Of a DNA stretch of 64,000 nt, positions 1 to 13,835 are shown one piece after another. The stretch comes from Paramecium pentaurelia (lineage: Eukaryota; Ciliophora; Oligohymenophorea; Peniculida; Parameciidae), in the NCBI GenBank assembly GCA_905183005.1, contig CAJJDO010000045.1, positions 124,001-188,000 of the forward strand, written 5' to 3'. Each line of letters begins with the position of its first letter. Position 1 is the first letter of the stretch. The notes beneath the pieces are model-generated. The model did not search any database and was not told the origin of the DNA. It worked only from the letters and a program-made list of their open reading frames with translations. The position numbers and the translations under genes are program-made.

Positions 1-716
1 ATTGATATTAATGAGATATAAATATAGTATTTAAAGTAAGTATCAAATATAAATGATATAATAATTCAACTAATATTAATCAGTAATTATCAGATTAATT
101 ATCTTATTATCTAAATGACTCACTATATAGATTCTTATAAATTATTGAATTGAGTCTAGTTCTTTTCTTATTTTAATCTGGAGAGAAACATCTTTCTTCA
201 TTAAATGATTATGCTCGTATTCGTTTATTAGCTATAAATGTAAAACACTACTAATTTAATGTTAATAATTTTTTATTCTAACTACCTTTATCAATTTAAC
301 ACCTTCTTATTTTTATCAAGGGAGATAAATCTTGAGCTAAAAATTGCTGATTGTAGGAAAACTTTAAAGTTTCAGGTAAAAATGGTGTATTTTCAATATT
401 TTATTTAGAATTGTTAGATTCTTTAAATTATTTTGAGGGAGACTTAGTTTCCAATCTTGTACCATGTACTCCTTACTCTAATGGGAAACAATATTGTTAA
501 GTAAGTTATTTTGGTAATTAGATTTTTCTTAGATTTTCATTTGCAAATAACTTATTATTGACATACTCTTCCCCTCTTTTTGAATTTAATTGTTTAGAAT
601 TTCTTTTGATCACTGTTCCAAAGAACGCTTGATGATTCATTTGTTTTTTTTTGGATATTTATTTATTAATAATTAGTTGAATTGATAATTTTTGTAATTA
701 CATTAATTTATTATCG
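1..716. other. left edge, no complete gene; possible 3' exon at 351-632
   Basis: AT-rich stretch before the first clear gene. On the plus strand a TGA-free frame runs from 351 to a TGA at 630-632 (94 codons, no ATG). Its translation looks protein-like (about residues 25-60 contain three Cys and several aromatic residues), so it may be the last exon of a gene whose earlier exons I could not join. Nothing recognisable otherwise. Confidence 0.25.
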
Positions 717-2523
<1,807 letters not shown>

Positions 2524-2555
2524 AATATATATATATATAAATTTAATTTAAAATA

Positions 2556-3082
2556 ATGTAATAAGGACTTGCTTAAAAGAGATTATTGATGGATTTTAAG
2601 AAAATTTAATCAGAAAATTAGGAAGACTTTATGGCCTCTCCATAAGAAAATGATATCTTTCATTGGGAAGCTGTGATTTTTGGGTATTATAATTAATCGA
2701 ATTATTATTTAAGACCAGAACAAACACCATGGGAAGGAGGATGTTTTGAATTAAAATTGGCTTTTACAAATGATTATCCAACTAAACCACCTGAAGTTAG
2801 ATTTGCTCCTCCAATTTATCATCCTAATGTCTATCCAGATGGAAGAATATGTTTAGATATTTTAAAGGAATAATGGACTCCAATTTTGGATGTTTGGGCA
2901 ATTTTAACTTCTATCAGATCACTATTGTGTGATCCAAACCCAAACTCACCAGCAAACCCAGAAGCTGCAAAAGTAATAGAAATTCTGAATAATAGTTATA
3001 TATGTCTGACCGAGCCGAATATTATAGAAGAGTAAAGGAATAAGTTGAGAAAACCCTAAATGGAATTGAGGAAGAAAAATGA
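2556..3082 (+). CDS. ubiquitin-conjugating enzyme E2, RAD6/UBC2 type
   Basis: E2 enzyme that carries activated ubiquitin on a cysteine and hands it to substrates with an E3. Two introns (2684-2713, 30 nt; 2973-2995, 23 nt) leave 157 residues, the usual length of a UBC fold. Visible landmarks: AVIFGPEQTPWEGG, the YPTKPPEVRF beta-strand region, the HPN motif in IYHPNVYPDG, and the active-site Cys in GRICLDIL followed by W. The later PNPNSPAN...AA is typical of RAD6/UBC2. Splicing is confirmed by conservation: without the first intron the FGPEQTPW block is broken. It lies 32 bases after the RING gene on the same strand; a functional pair is possible but not shown. Confidence 0.95.
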
Positions 3083-3106
3083 TTAAATAATTTATTAACA
3101 CCTATA

Positions 3107-4237
3107 TCAGATGGTAAACCAACCATTTCTAAGGAGTTATCTTAAAGACCAAGAATTCCTTTTACTTATGTCTTAGGTTTCATCATACGAAGTTTTCCAA
3201 GTCCAATAAGTCCAACCTCCCTTTGCAGATGTAATTGTATCCCTGTATTTATTTCCAAAAGACTTAAAGCTTTCTTCACTAGCAAAAGGTGCATTATTAG
3301 TAGTTGCAATACTCCATTCTCCAATAAATAATGGATTTCCTTTCCAAATATCAAGCTAATGTTGAACTCCTGGAATACCAATATTGAGGATTTGATCTTC
3401 ATTCATATCCTCATAACCCCAGATTAAATATTTATGCCATTCTTACCAGACATGAGTTTCTTTCAAAGCAAAATCATTGAAATGATCTGGATCCTATTAA
3501 TAAAGTAATGGAGCAACAGTGAGAATGCAATCATTACCTGTTGCTCTTATTTCTGAAATAGCAGTAAGATAATACTATTTAAGAGTTGCTTCATCAGTAG
3601 TTCCTGAAGGTTCATTTAGCAATCCCACTCCTAAAAAAGCTATTTCTTATTTATATCTTTCAGCCAGAAAGACTGCTAGATCAACAGTATTTCTGACATT
3701 TTCAGGATACTAAGCCCAATAAGATTAACCAGGAACAGGTGGAGCACTATGATCCAACCCATTTTATGATCCTTTTGCAGCATGTATTTGAACAAGGACA
3801 GCAACATTATGTTTAACAGCCCAATTTTTAATTAATAAGTCTAAATATTTGAGACCATTTGGTGCAAATACTTTCCAATCAGATCCACCTGTTTTATCAA
3901 ATCCTGCTATCCAAAATCCGATAGAAACTCTAACAGTATTAATACCATAAGATGCCATTTCTACAATATCTTATTCTGTAATCCATTCTTATCTATGCTT
4001 TTCAAATCTTTCATCCCCAACATTATGACCCAAATAGGACATCAATCCATATTCACCATATCCATGATAATATTCTGGGACTCCTTACCAAATCACTGAA
4101 CTTGATGTCATCCAATGCTCAACTACAAGCCATCCACCTAAATTAACTCCTTTGCTCTTCACTTTTCCTGATCGAATGTCTGGTTAGATATGAGACAATA
4201 CAAATGTCATCATCAAAAAAAGTAAAATGAATTTCAT
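3107..4237 (-). CDS. secreted glucan exo-1,3-beta-glucosidase, GH5 family
   Basis: Glycoside hydrolase expected to release glucose from beta-1,3-glucan, probably in digestive vacuoles or outside the cell. A single uninterrupted frame of 376 residues without introns. The N-terminus MKFILLFLMMTFVLS is a signal peptide. GH5 landmarks: NLGGWLVVEHW near the start, NTVRVSIGFW, the acid/base Glu in GLLNEPSG, and the nucleophile Glu in FIGEWS. Then WTYWTWK near the end, as in exo-beta-1,3-glucanases of subfamily 9. Convergent with the E2 gene, with only 24 bases between the stops. Lack of introns is unusual beside its neighbours but the sequence looks native (TAA/TAG glutamines present). Confidence 0.92.
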
Positions 4238-4266
4238 AATTTTATATATATATATTTATACATAGT

Positions 4267-7200
4267 ATGGCATAATTGGATGAAAATTATAATCCTTGGG
4301 ATTTAGAAAGTGATGACTATCGTATGCCAGGTTAAGTAATCAGAAATTACAATTCGCTTCATAATGAGCCATAACCAGTATTTTTATATATTTATCCTAT
4401 GCTAAAAAACCAGATTGTTCAGTTGAGAATTAGAGTAGATCCTCTGACACTGGCAATTATTATAGTCATGCACCACTTGTAACAAATAACCATTTAATCT
4501 ATTATTCAGTTTACCGAAAAACCTAAGAGTACACCTCTTGTTAAGAAAGAAATAATTGAATTAGAGGATGAAGAAGCCAGAAAAATGAGAAGTCCTTCAA
4601 GTCATGAAGCAATATCATTGCAAACACCTAAAAGTGTGCGAAGTCAATAACCACATAAAACTAAGGCAGTTGAAAAAATTAGAGCACGTCTATCCAAACC
4701 TTAGATACTTACTAAGTATCAATTAAAACAAAGACAATTATAACAATTTATAGATGGATGGGGTTTTTCATTATTGATGGGGTTTGTGACAATATATGCA
4801 CTATTCGGAGATGATATTAGAATATTATCTGTGAATAAAGATGGGGATGACATCTTCTTTATTTTGACTACAATTTGCATAGTTTGTTTTACAGTTGAGA
4901 TTGTATTAACATGCATAGCTAATCCAACTTATCTCTTTAATGTATTCATATTTTAATAATCATAGTTTTACTTTTGGCTTGATTTAATTTCTACTGCAAC
5001 AATGATTTTAGATATTGGTTGGATAACAGATCGTTGGTATGGCGATGAAGGAGATGTTTAAAATGCAGCTACTCTCAAAGCTTTAGGTAAAGCATCAAGG
5101 ACAGCAAGAAAAGCAGCTAGGGTCATACGAATTATAAGACTAGTTAGATTGATAAAATTGTATAAACATGCAAGACTACAATTAGAAAAAGAAAAGCAAA
5201 AAAAAATACTATAAGATTTGCTTTTGAAAGATGATTAAAAATAAAATTCATCTTAATAGTAATAACAGAACAAATAAAAATAACATTATTTAATTAGAAT
5301 TTCAATTTTATAATAGAATCGTTAAAAGAAAGTAAAATCTGAAGAATAACTACCTTATATTAATAAAAGTTAACATTCTAGATCACAATCCCAGCATGAT
5401 TAAAACAGTAGTAATAATGAATAATAATAATAATAAAAATACTCTAATCTTTCTTAAAGTGATTAAATTAAAGAATCTAATGTGGGATCCTAATTATAAG
5501 ATCTAGTGATGAGAAGAGCCATAACAATTATTATAGCTATTTTAATAAGTATACCAATTCTTACTTTGGATACTTATTCTGAAATTATTAATAGTTATGA
5601 CTCTGGAATATTTAGAATTAGTTAATTTAGAAAGAATTAACCTATTACTGATATGTTAATCTAACAATATGTCGAATTCCATAATCATGAAATCTACCCA
5701 ATCCAATCTGTCTAAGTACTCAAAGATGATTTAAATAACAAATATACAGAATATAACTATACTACAAACCCTGATTGGTTTTAAGAAACAGAACTGCTTA
5801 AAAGTCAATATCGATTTTCAGATTAATAATACTTTGTAACAACTGATGTTAATAATTAATTGATCACATATTCTGTTTCAGATTTGGTCGATTATAATAA
5901 AATTAATGCTATATTATCAATTTTTTAAACAGTATTTGTTTGTATAGTTTTGGCATTAAGTGCTGTTTTATTTAATAAGGATGTAACTGAATTAATTATA
6001 GAGCCCATTGAAACTATGATTTAGAAGATAGAATTGATTGCCAATAATCCACTTGAGGCTGTAAATATTGAAGAGCAAGAAGATCTGATTACTTAAGAAT
6101 TGGAAAAAAACAATGATTATAAAAAGATCAGATAAAGACATATTGAATAGATGTCTGAAACATATTTGCTACAAAAGCTTATAATGAAAATAGGAGCATT
6201 ATTAGCTGTTGGTTTTGGAGAAGCAGGTTCTGAAATTATAGCAGAAAATATTAAAAAAGGTGGAAGTGTAGATCCTATGGTACCTGGAAAGAAAGTACTT
6301 GCCATTTTTGGTTTTTGTGACATTCGTAATTTCACAGATGCCACTGAAGTATTACAAGAAGATGTTATGGTTTTTGTTAATGAAATTGCAGAAATTGTTC
6401 ATTTTACAGTTGATAGTTATGGTGGATCAGCTAATAAAAATATTGGGGATGCATTTCTCTTAGTTTGGAAGTATCCAGATATGAAATTTCATGCGGATCC
6501 TTAAACAAAGCAGTTAATATTACATGATGATAATAATGTAAAATAAATAGGAGATATGGCAGTATTATCATTCTTAAAAATCATAATTTATGTCTCTTTG
6601 TCAAAAAAATTGGAAAAATATAAAAGACATGAAGGACTTAATGCAAGAATTAAAGATTATTCTGTTAGAATGGGATTTGGTTTACATTTAGGTTGGGGTA
6701 TAGAAGGAGCAATAGGATCTTCATTTAAAATTGATGCTTCATACTTAAGTCCAAATGTCAATATGGCATCTAGATTAGAAGCTGCAACTAAATAATTTGG
6801 TACAAATATACTAATTAGTGGAATTTTAAAAAGAAATTTGACTTAGACTTGTTAGAATCATATTAGATTAATTGATGTAGTAACAGTTAAGGGAAGTGTT
6901 GAACCTGTAGAATTATACACTGTAGACTTTTCTATAAAAAATCTATTAAATAAATTTAAGGAACCCAGAGATATTTTTGATATTAGTAGAATGAATCCAA
7001 AAGAATAAAAACAATTTAGAGTTGTAAATAGATATAAAAGAAACCTTTTAATTAAGAGTGTGGAAGATGATAAAATACAGATTGCAGAACTTTTTGAAAA
7101 AGATGAAGATTTAATTACAGCAAGAGAACCATATCATTAAGTATAAAAATAATTATTAATAGGAATTCTATGATACTTGGATTTCTGGATTTAATTCTTA

Positions 7201-7388
7201 TATCAGAGGAGAATGGGATGAAGCTCAAAAGATATTCACGAAAACATTAGTAAAAATTAAAATTAATTAAGAATATGATACCTGAACACAAAGATGGTCC
7301 ATCTAATACATTGTTAGAAGTTATACATTCAGCTGGAGGTAGAGCCCCTTATGATTGGAAAGGATTTAGAGAACTTACAGAAAAATGA
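4267..7388 (+). CDS. voltage-sensor-like protein fused to class III nucleotide cyclase
   Basis: Membrane-bound cyclase making cAMP (or cGMP). Introns at 4942-4965, 7141-7162 and 7250-7271 leave about 1017 residues. Order: cytosolic N-terminus to ~160; four hydrophobic segments ~163-290 with S3-like YFWLDLIS and a positively charged S4-like helix RVIRIIRLVRLIKL; Gln/Ser-rich linker to ~405; membrane helix ~410-428; extracytosolic domain of ~110 residues; membrane helix ~536-558; catalytic domain ~660-880. Catalytic motifs: metal-binding Asp in FCDIRNF and in NIGDAF, and NMASR for the transition-state Asn and Arg. The Lys in NKNIGDAF suggests ATP preference. Only one catalytic domain, so it should dimerise. 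I see no pore loop after the S4-like helix. One or two further introns near 4380-4530 are possible but the frame is open without them. Confidence 0.88.
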
Positions 7389-7462
7389 TTTGATTTATTA
7401 ATCATTACTTGCATTTAGATTATGTATTATAATATTTTGAATTAATCTCAATTAAACCATTA

Positions 7463-10400
7463 TCAATCGATTTCAATGTCTATAGAGTTTAATAATTATT
7501 CGCATATTCCTTTTCTCATTTATAGGGTTGATAAATAACTTGAAATTCCATCCTCTCCAACATCAGTTTCATCAAAATTACCTAAATTCTTTTTCGTATA
7601 TTATACCTTTAATTGTATTAATAGCTGGATCAGTAAAGTAATTGCCAACACCTTAAATATCATTAACTATGTAGTTAAATGAGCTCCTCTAATAAGTAAA
7701 GTAGGAGAAGGCCTAGGAAATAGCATTCAACTCAGTTTTAGCATCACTTATATAACCATCATTATTATTATATTTTTCAAAATTTCCTTTAAAGAATCTT
7801 TCTGCAATCCAATATTTATCTAAATTATAATTAAATTATATACTTTAATTCTCTTCTAATAATAAGAAATCTGTATATTAAACTATCTATATGCCTTTAT
7901 TTTTATTGCTGACTTATTCCATAAAATCTTTCATTAAACTTTTCGCAATTAAATGTGATCGGCAATCATCAACTGCCTATGCTTTAGATTTATAAGGTCC
8001 TTATTAAATTGGAATTTTAACAACATAAATTTCATCTGTATTATTTTTTTTTTTCATCAAATAAACTGCTTTCATCATTCCAAATGCAAAAGGACTATAA
8101 GTTCTAATACATTACCATTCACTTTCAAATTTTAAATCGAAATCTTCTGAACTATATGAGATTTATTCAATTGTCTCTATTTTTTTTTTAAATGATTCCT
8201 ATTTAAGTTCAACTTTATAAACTTTGCAAGAAAACTCTTAACATTTTGCTTTTTTGTCGAAATCGAAAATATCTCCTTTCTTACATAGGGCTTATAAAGC
8301 ACCATCACTACATTCTCTTAATTTTTCAACACCTGCTTCATATTATTTTATATCTTCTTATGCATCCTGAACTAAATTTATTGTAATTTATCTTTCTTAT
8401 TGCTCTCCTTTATTTTAAATTTCTTTTTGCATTTCATTATTTAAATTAAAAACTTCCTCTTTTAAATTTTTCATATCTTTTTAACCTTCTTCAAAATTTT
8501 ACATTCTAACCTATTAATTTATTTTAGTTCTTGTCGTTTTGTTATCAGTTCCTATAATAAAGGCAGCCATTTTCTAAATTTGTTAGATAAGTTCTAATTC
8601 AGAATTTTTTTAATCAAGGCCTTTTACTGATAGAGTAAAAAATAGCTAAGGATATTTAAGTTTGCCATATATTTTTTCTAATTCATTGCACATCACTTTT
8701 GTTTCATCATTAAATCTTATAACTAAAAGTACAATATCCCTTTTAATTATTTCCTTGATTATCTCTTCCATATCATCATTAGGCTTTATATCATAATCAT
8801 TTTTAAAAAAATAATACTTAAAATATTTTTTAGGATTATGATATCTTTTTCCATGACAGGGTGAATTAGCTATGACTATAGCGAGTTTGTATTTTTCAGA
8901 CCAATTTAAACTGAGCATATTTTTTAAAGCCGACTTTAAATCTTCTGGCTAATCTTTTGGATCCTTTAATAATTTTTATCTTTTTAAAAACCCTGATAAA
9001 ATATCAGGTGAGTTTGAAAATTATTGATTTTAAAGATTAAACTCTTTTTTATTATAACCATAGCAAACTGCCCCCCAATATGATTCTCTATTTGTTGTCT
9101 TTTTAATTAATGTGCAACATGTTTCTGCAGCTTTTATTATAGCATTACCTATTTTCTCACTTGATCTAAATATATAAATTAATTAATATTACTTTATTAA
9201 ATCTATCAAAAAACAACATTATATTGAACTAGCCTTTCTTGCAAATTCATTCATTTTTTATTTGCCGAGATTATTTAATTACTTTTATTTTTATATATCC
9301 TCTTACTGTTTTTATAAAATTCTATTTTTTTCTATGGCGAAATTTTCCAAAACTATTTTATTTTCATTTTCTCTATTTTCTTTAATTTTACGTAATTAAT
9401 CTTCATATTCTTTTGCTTAATCTTTTGACATATTTTTAGAATTATTTTCTAATTATTAGTAAGCTTATTATAAAGATTCTTTTAAGAATTCTTCATTTCT
9501 TTAATACTTTTTAATCTCAATTTAAAGAACTTCAAGATCTGTATATATGTTTTTGTAATCATTTTCAAAATTATTTTTCTGGCCTTATAAATGCTTATTT
9601 TCTTAAGATAAATCATTTATTTTTTGATTAAGTTCAGATAATTGTTGCTATAACCTTGAAACAACCTATTAATCTTGATTTTATTGGGCTTTGACTTATT
9701 TTAAATTTTCAATCGTTAGATTTTGTTCTGCAATTTTATCATCTTTTTGTTTTATCTGATTTAAGTAATCTTAAATTTTTTTTTTTAAATTTTGCGCTTC
9801 ATCGTTTTATTAGTTATATTAATTTATTTTTTTTGAAGCATTTTCATTGGTTTCTTTTAAATTTTTTAGTTCTGTCTTCAAATTTTATATATCTGTATGT
9901 AATTTTTATATTGTAACTTCACTCTCCTTATATAGATTTTAATACTATTCCTATTATTCCTTCTCATTCTTAATTTTTTATTCTAAATTATTTATAATTC
10001 CTTTTAATTATTTTTCATTCTAATCGTACTTTCTTTAAGATTCTTCTAATTTGTTTGTTAAATTTTCTATTTATTATTTTAAATCATTATTTTCTATATT
10101 CTTTTTTTTGGAATCATTTTCAATTTTTTATTTCTCCTCGTTAAGTTTATCTATTTCATTTGTTAATTTCTCTATTTCTTTCTTTAATTTATCTAATTAT
10201 TATTTTTAGTTTTCATCCTAATTTTTAGCTAAATTTTGATTGAACTGAGGTTGAGAAAATTAACCAATTGAATTTAGAGAATTCATAGAATTAAACATTA
10301 ATGGAGGAACCATACCTTATTGCATACCTGGTAGCATTCCTGGCATTCCTTATTGCAATCCTGGTTGCATTCCTGGCATTCCTTATGTAAAATTAGGTTG

Positions 10401-10817
10401 CATTCCTTATTGCAAATTAGGAGGCATTCCTTATTACATTCCTGGTAGCATTCCTGGCATTCCTTATGGCATATTAGGTGGCATTCCTTATGGCATATTA
10501 GGTGGCATTCCTTATGGCATATTAGGTGGCATATTAGGTGGCATTCCTTATGGCATATTAGGTGGCATATTAGGTGGCATTCCTTATGGCAAATTAGGTA
10601 GCATTCCTTATGGCATATTAGGTGGCATTCCTTATGGCATATTAGGTGGCATTCCTTAAACGAACTATAATTAATTATATTGCACTACAAATGGCGGTGT
10701 TTTAAATTGATGGTTGGAAATCTAATTGGGAATTGGAAATCTTTATAATCCTTACTAATTAGTTTATTCCTCATTTATTTTTGGTTGATTAACAATTTGA
10801 TTTTATGTATTTTACAT
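7463..10817 (-). CDS. coiled-coil / vWA-like / alpha-kinase protein
   Basis: Large atypical protein kinase, 1100 residues after removing two introns (27 nt near 9165-9191 and 25 nt near the 3' end). N-terminus: Gln/Pro-rich, then tandem MPPNMPQG repeats (plus coordinates about 10300-10660). Next a long coiled coil (about residues 190-540). Then a vWA-like domain (FLIDLIRSSEKIGNAI, later HGKRYHNP). C-terminal alpha-kinase domain: AFGMMKAVYLM, EIYVVKIP with the ATP Lys, YWIAERFFKGNFEKYNNN, then FSYFTYQRS and DIQGVGNYFTDPAI. The vWA plus alpha-kinase pairing is known from Dictyostelium vwkA. Odd points: the vWA metal-site DxSxS is not kept, and the usual C-terminal His-x-Cys-Asn zinc motif is degraded (only GIC remains). 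Start chosen at ATG 10817, the only ATG in this frame upstream of the repeats. Confidence 0.88.
10300..10660 (-). repeat. tandem 24-base repeats coding MPPNMPQG
   Basis: About a dozen imperfect copies of a 24-base unit (plus strand reads TTATGGCATATTAGGTGGCA and so on), in frame inside the alpha-kinase gene. Each codes for M-P-P-N-M-P-Q-G or variants with GM(L/Q)PG. Repeat boundaries vary, as expected for unequal exchange. Confidence 0.9.
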
Positions 10818-11902
10818 GGCATCTTAGTCAGTCTAATATGTATATTTAATATATTACAATTGTATCAAGAATCTAAGGATTTTGATTCATTTATTTTCAA
10901 TTTCTATTAAAATGTTAATAAAAATATTATTTATAAATATGTTTTTTATTTTATATGCTCTTATTGATTAGTTTAACAAAAATGTTTATAATTCAATGAC
11001 TATAATTAATTTTCCATCTTGTATCTTATAAAAAAATAATGAGATATATATATATTATTCTTTTTTTAGGATTCCAATATAAAATTTTTATTATTTGTTT
11101 ATATTGTATTCTGTTAATAAATACTTAATATATTTTAAAATACTTATTAGCTTTTATTAGTTCATATTCTTGAAGGTTACTTTTCATAAACTTTATGATT
11201 TATTAATTATTAACTAATTTCTTTCTTGTCTGATGATATTAAATTTATGAATAAACTTACTTATAACTTCTTTCTATATGCTGCTTTTTGGTTACTTTCA
11301 TGGAATATACTATTAAATTCCTGATTCCTAAAGAATATTTTTTTTTGGCATAATTTTCAGTTTTGAAATAGCATTTTTGATAAATATAAAATGGAAATGA
11401 CCTATAATCTTTATCCAGCATAAACGTCTTCTATTTTAGGTTTATTAAAAAAAAATATAGATGAACTGAAACATCTTGTTATTTAATATAAAATTCTATA
11501 TTATAATGACTGTTATTCAATATTTTTGCTAATTATAGTTATTATTATTGACTCCTAACCTAAATTTATTACATAACTGTTTCCTAAATGTGTTATTTTA
11601 AATGTTAATTCTTTAGATATTAATTCATGTATTCTAAAACATTTTACTTCATTTAATTAATTATTTCGGGTTGAATATCATAATTTATTAGATCACATCT
11701 TAAAGAATATTATTTTAGATTTTAATTTTCTCTGCTATTATAATAAGTTCTCCTATTTTTTTCCGAAATTTGACTAACCCTTGAAGACATAAGTAAAGAG
11801 CACAATCTTATAAATTAGTTGTGAGTTAAATATAGTTTCTAGGCCTTCAAAAATCTTAGTTGCTTTAATTTCTTATTACTTTTTGATAACTACTTTTTTT
11901 TA
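10792..11902. repeat. assembly duplication A, copy 1
   Basis: 1111 bases identical to 11904-13014. The two copies are separated by the single N at 11903. It carries the 5' tip of the alpha-kinase gene and one 265-codon ORF. An exact repeat that ends precisely at an N is best read as two overlapping contig ends joined without merging. Confidence 0.95.
10993..11790 (-). CDS. unrecognised 265-residue protein
   Basis: An uninterrupted TGA-free frame of 266 codons from ATG 11790 to TGA at 10993-10995. I do not recognise the family. The first third is hydrophilic and Gln/Asn/Glu rich with coiled-coil-like spacing (for example VLEYMNQYLKNQHLKQHIQE). The rest is basic with many Tyr, Lys and Ile. No signal peptide, no clear membrane segment. 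A chance frame of this length without TGA is unlikely even in AT-rich DNA, but part of it could be an unspliced intron. It appears a second time at 12105-12902 only because of the assembly duplication. Confidence 0.5.
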
Positions 11903-11903
11903 N

Positions 11904-13014
11904 ACAATTTGATTTTATGTATTTTACATGGCATCTTAGTCAGTCTAATATGTATATTTAATATATTACAATTGTATCAAGAATCTAAGGATTTTGATTC
12001 ATTTATTTTCAATTTCTATTAAAATGTTAATAAAAATATTATTTATAAATATGTTTTTTATTTTATATGCTCTTATTGATTAGTTTAACAAAAATGTTTA
12101 TAATTCAATGACTATAATTAATTTTCCATCTTGTATCTTATAAAAAAATAATGAGATATATATATATTATTCTTTTTTTAGGATTCCAATATAAAATTTT
12201 TATTATTTGTTTATATTGTATTCTGTTAATAAATACTTAATATATTTTAAAATACTTATTAGCTTTTATTAGTTCATATTCTTGAAGGTTACTTTTCATA
12301 AACTTTATGATTTATTAATTATTAACTAATTTCTTTCTTGTCTGATGATATTAAATTTATGAATAAACTTACTTATAACTTCTTTCTATATGCTGCTTTT
12401 TGGTTACTTTCATGGAATATACTATTAAATTCCTGATTCCTAAAGAATATTTTTTTTTGGCATAATTTTCAGTTTTGAAATAGCATTTTTGATAAATATA
12501 AAATGGAAATGACCTATAATCTTTATCCAGCATAAACGTCTTCTATTTTAGGTTTATTAAAAAAAAATATAGATGAACTGAAACATCTTGTTATTTAATA
12601 TAAAATTCTATATTATAATGACTGTTATTCAATATTTTTGCTAATTATAGTTATTATTATTGACTCCTAACCTAAATTTATTACATAACTGTTTCCTAAA
12701 TGTGTTATTTTAAATGTTAATTCTTTAGATATTAATTCATGTATTCTAAAACATTTTACTTCATTTAATTAATTATTTCGGGTTGAATATCATAATTTAT
12801 TAGATCACATCTTAAAGAATATTATTTTAGATTTTAATTTTCTCTGCTATTATAATAAGTTCTCCTATTTTTTTCCGAAATTTGACTAACCCTTGAAGAC
12901 ATAAGTAAAGAGCACAATCTTATAAATTAGTTGTGAGTTAAATATAGTTTCTAGGCCTTCAAAAATCTTAGTTGCTTTAATTTCTTATTACTTTTTGATA
13001 ACTACTTTTTTTTA
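11904..13014. repeat. assembly duplication A, copy 2
   Basis: Identical to 10792-11902 (offset 1112). The sequence continues past 13014 into unique DNA, so this copy is the true right flank and copy 1 ends at the contig edge. Confidence 0.95.
12105..12902 (-). CDS. duplicate copy of the 265-residue ORF (assembly artefact)
   Basis: Exact copy of the frame at 10993-11790, created by the unmerged contig overlap around the N at 11903. Count it only once. Confidence 0.5.
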
Positions 13015-13113
13015 ATTGACACTATTATTATTTATTCATATCAATTACTTAATTTTTAGATGTTTTTTTTAAATCTAGCATTTATTATTAGAATTATTAA
13101 AATCATTAATAAA

Positions 13114-13702
13114 ATGAAAATTTATTTTATAATAGCAGCAATTTCCATATTCATTAATGCTAAAGACACTTAAGATGAGGTCAGAAGTTGTATAATGCAA
13201 TCATTGTCTTCAACATAAAAATGCAAAAATCAATATACAAAATGTTTTGATGATATTGACTGCAATAATTAATTTGATGACCTTTTTCGAAATTGCATTA
13301 TTCCAGGGGGAAGTTCTACATACGAAAGTTATTGTGTCAATATGGGTTTCATTTAAATTAATAATGTGATGTTGTCAGGTAATATTAATTAGTATAATAC
13401 AAGATTTATTTGATTGCTTAGTCAGATAATGTAATATAATGCAAGGGAAACTAACTCATATAAAAGTTTAATCAAATATTTCTGATTGTCTTTCAGAAGC
13501 TCTATTAGATTCTTCAAAATGTTGGATTTAATCTAAAGATTGCAAATAATAATGCGAAGAGCAATTGAATATGATTTCTGATTGTGAAAGTCACATAAGC
13601 AAGAATGATGTCTCAAACACAAGAAAATGTTTGGATTCTAAATCTTTTAGTGATACTAAGGCAAAAGAAATCAAATAGTGTCTTATGCTATCATGTTTGT
13701 GA
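13114..13702 (+). CDS. secreted cysteine-rich protein
   Basis: 187 residues after removing one 25-nt intron (just after TTGTCAG near 13379-13403). The N-terminus MKIYFIIAAISIFINA is a signal peptide with a likely cleavage after NA. The mature part has about 19 cysteines in fairly regular spacing (C-x(8-12)-C, CNNQFDD, CLVRQC, CKQQCEEQ, CLMLSC at the end), which suggests a disulphide-stabilised secreted or surface protein with two similar halves. No family recognised. Codon use and intron are like the neighbours. It starts about 100 bases after the end of the duplicated block. Confidence 0.75.
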
Positions 13703-13835
13703 TTTTAGATTTATGCATATAATCATTATAGTCATATAATTAACTTTAGTTTTTGTTATATTCTTTAATATAAAAGTTATAATATAGTAATTATTTTAAT
13801 TGATTGAGAAGTTTTTATCCTTTCCAATTAAAATT

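Noticed and set aside
4719..4916. Minus-strand ORF over the voltage-sensor region
   Set aside because: Shadow of the cyclase gene; no conserved features.
6117..6344. Minus-strand ORF over the cyclase domain
   Set aside because: Antisense to conserved catalytic motifs on the plus strand.
10300..10660. CRISPR-like array of 24-base repeats
   Set aside because: No spacers; repeats are contiguous and in frame with an alpha-kinase gene in a eukaryotic genome.
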